Below the pieces are notes generated by a model, which did no database searches, was not told where the DNA came from, and saw nothing but the letters and a program-made list of their open reading frames with translations. Source: an uncultured Catenibacterium sp. (GTDB taxonomy: Bacteria; Bacillota_I; Bacilli_A; Erysipelotrichales; Coprobacillaceae). Taken from it: DNA of 13,569 nt. A program made the translations under genes and the position numbers. Numbering within the stretch: position 1 is the stretch's first letter; the number at the start of each line of letters is the position of its first letter. The DNA lies in NCBI RefSeq assembly GCF_900764565.1, contig NZ_CAAFOM010000155.1, positions 1-13,569 on the forward strand, given 5' to 3'. This document shows, piece by piece, positions 13,003-13,569 of the stretch.

Positions 13003-13515
13003 ATGGATTTTAAACAGCATATTGCATCTATTCCAGGATTTCCAAAAGAAGGAATTATCTTTAGAGATGTAACACCTTTATTAGAAGACAAGGATGCATT
13101 CAAAGCTTGTATTGATGATTTAGCAGCACATGCAAAGGATTTAGGTGCTGACATCGTTGTTGGACCTGAATCAAGAGGATTCATCTTTGGATGCCCAGTG
13201 GCTTTAGAATTAGGATGCGGTTTTGTACCAATCAGAAAGCCAGGAAAATTACCAAGAGAAACAGTGAGCAAGAAGTATGATCTAGAATATGGATCAAATG
13301 AAATCTTCATGCATAAAGACAGCATTAAGCCAGGTATGAAAGTATTAATCGTTGATGATTTACTTGCTACTGGTGGAACTGTAGAAGCAGCTGCTGCACT
13401 TATTGAAGAAATGGGTGGAGAAGTTGTAGGTATGGAATTCGTTATTGAATTAGAAGAATTAAAAGCAACTGAAAAGTTAAGCAAATACAACGTTTATTCA
13501 CAGGTTAAATACTAA
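13003..13515 (+). CDS. apt: Adenine phosphoribosyltransferase
   Basis: Purine-salvage enzyme that converts adenine and PRPP to AMP and pyrophosphate in the cytosol. The 170-aa length is typical. The PRPP-binding signature VLIVDDLLATGGT is at 114-126, and the stretches IPGFPKEGIIFRDVTPLL (10-27), GPESRGFIFG (54-63) and RKPGKLP (78-84) are diagnostic of Apt. The reading frame is open to an ATG at 12979, but AGGAGG at 12990-12995 lies 7 nt before the ATG at 13003, which gives the conserved N-terminus MDFKQHIASIPGFP; 13003 is therefore the start. It follows recJ, as in Bacillus, where relA usually comes next; here a terminator closes it before the window ends. Confidence 0.97.
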   Translation: MDFKQHIASIPGFPKEGIIFRDVTPLLEDKDAFKACIDDLAAHAKDLGADIVVGPESRGFIFGCPVALELGCGFVPIRKPGKLPRETVSKKYDLEYGSNEIFMHKDSIKPGMKVLIVDDLLATGGTVEAAAALIEEMGGEVVGMEFVIELEELKATEKLSKYNVYSQVKY

Positions 13516-13518
13516 TAG

Positions 13519-13542
13519 AAAACTCCTTTTTGGAGTTTTTTT
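13519..13542 (+). terminator. Terminator of apt
   Basis: AAAACTCC (13519-13526) pairs with GGAGTTTT (13532-13539) around TTTTT, followed by more T residues. The symmetric A and T flanks mean it could stop transcription from either side. Confidence 0.85.
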
Positions 13543-13569
13543 ATTTAAATGAATTTTTATTTTTGATAA

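Noticed and set aside
12906..13490. Opposite-strand open frame of 194 aa covering most of apt
   Set aside because: It is a shadow of the certain apt gene: no ribosome site, low-complexity Ser/Pro/Thr-rich product, no recognisable domain.

Overview
The window looks like chromosomal DNA of a low-GC Gram-positive bacterium (Firmicutes/Bacillota). The signs are AT-rich genes with strong AGGAGG-type ribosome sites, a T-box riboswitch, CIRCE heat-shock operators, lipoprotein binding proteins and a comN-recJ-apt gene order. A gut Erysipelotrichia-type organism is a reasonable guess, but the sequence alone does not prove it. All confident genes lie on the + strand. No tRNA, rRNA, CRISPR array, insertion sequence or phage structural gene is visible.

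Layout. (1) 30-1896: a Y-family translesion polymerase overlapping a YolD-like gene, closed by a terminator. (2) 1903-3885: htpG (Hsp90), with a strong promoter bracketed by two CIRCE-like HrcA operators. (3) 3905-4170: a small predicted membrane protein whose ribosome site and start codon lie in the loop of a 9-bp inverted repeat. (4) 4254-7939: a promoter, a complete T-box leader whose specifier reads CGC (arginine), then a polar amino-acid ABC transporter (lipoprotein, permease, ATPase) and a PLP-dependent aminotransferase, ended by a terminator. (5) 7944-10829: two identical 17-nt palindromes flank a promoter that drives a Fur-family regulator (probably Zur) and a zinc-type ABC transporter (binding lipoprotein, ATPase, permease), all overlapping by 1-8 nt. 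(6) 10893-13542: a ComN-like small protein, the RecJ exonuclease and adenine phosphoribosyltransferase, each with its own likely promoter; terminators follow the first and last.

How the genes work together. Region 4 reads as an uptake module switched on when charged tRNA-Arg runs short, with an aminotransferase that probably acts on the same substrate family. Region 5 reads as a self-regulated metal-starvation operon. Region 2 places Hsp90 under apparent HrcA control, unlike Bacillus subtilis. The most interesting content is regulatory rather than a new multi-protein system; I did not find a convincing undescribed defence or mobile system here.
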